Shown here one piece after another: positions 40,773-40,793 of a stretch of 40,793 bases of DNA. The notes below the pieces were generated by a model that did no database searches, was not told the DNA's origin, and saw nothing but the letters and a program-made list of their open reading frames with translations. A program made the position numbers and the translations under genes. Every line of letters begins with the position of its first letter. Positions within the stretch are counted from its first letter, which is position 1. Source of the DNA: Lachnospiraceae bacterium UBA6998 (GTDB taxonomy: Bacteria; Bacillota; Clostridia; Lachnospirales; Lachnospiraceae); contig DJXS01000037.1 in NCBI GenBank assembly GCA_002448395.1, forward strand, positions 1-40,793, in the 5' to 3' direction.

Positions 40773-40793
40773 TATTGCGCATAAGTATTTGAC

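Overview
The window looks like chromosomal DNA of a Gram-positive anaerobe of the Clostridia, most likely a fairly GC-rich member of the Lachnospiraceae. This rests on the mix of protein families (GlgC plus GlgD, HelD, YitT, a short phasin-like protein, a zinc-ribbon membrane protein of the DUF6320 type beside a condensation-like acyltransferase), on strong AGGAGG ribosome binding sites, on rho-independent terminators and on a CIRCE heat-shock operator. No rRNA, tRNA, CRISPR array or intact insertion sequence was seen. The organism call is inference.

Layout. 1-3.2 kb: a 71-bp tandem repeat, a NUDIX hydrolase, a repeat-bearing gap, a 61-residue small gene and a secreted SH3/3D protein followed by a C39-like cysteine peptidase. 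3.3-8.6 kb (minus strand): MscS channel, a coiled-coil protein of unknown function, a soluble hybrid histidine kinase, a TPR-like protein and a small coiled-coil protein. 8.8-12.3 kb: a secreted transglutaminase-like protein (plus strand), then phasin-like protein, a VanY-type carboxypeptidase and a PRTase-like protein (minus strand). 12.7-16.0 kb: an amino-acid ABC transporter read into a DapF-like racemase. 16.1-21.7 kb: a transmembrane Ser/Thr kinase followed by a 1231-residue Ig-like surface protein. 22.3-28.5 kb (minus strand): HelD, ADP-ribose-type NUDIX, an acyltransferase, a zinc-ribbon membrane protein and a pectin-acetylesterase-like hydrolase. 28.6-31.8 kb: an accessory-looking segment with a PD-(D/E)XK nuclease-like protein and a truncated MocR regulator between two complete copies of an unusual repeat. 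32.0-40.8 kb: CPBP protease, argC, lon, a TetR regulator, a YitT membrane protein and the glgC-glgD operon.

The most unusual signal is not a gene. Twelve copies of a 38-bp two-part site (TTTCGGTACAGAAGC, exactly 16 variable bases, then TNYCGTCC or a close variant) lie only in four intergenic gaps. Wherever two neighbouring copies point the same way, their starts are exactly 94 bp apart (five of five cases). The two complete clusters have the order right-right-left-left over about 343 bp, so each is a large imperfect palindrome with 15-bp terminal inverted repeats. I know of no described element with this geometry. It could be a palindromic non-autonomous mobile element or an array of sites for a DNA-looping or recombining protein.

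Regulation is unusually readable around lon: a CIRCE operator lies in the leader, and two TTGACA-N2-TGTCAA palindromes overlap face-to-face promoters for lon and the neighbouring TetR gene. The glgC and nuclease-gene promoters, the hybrid kinase promoter and several terminators are also clear.
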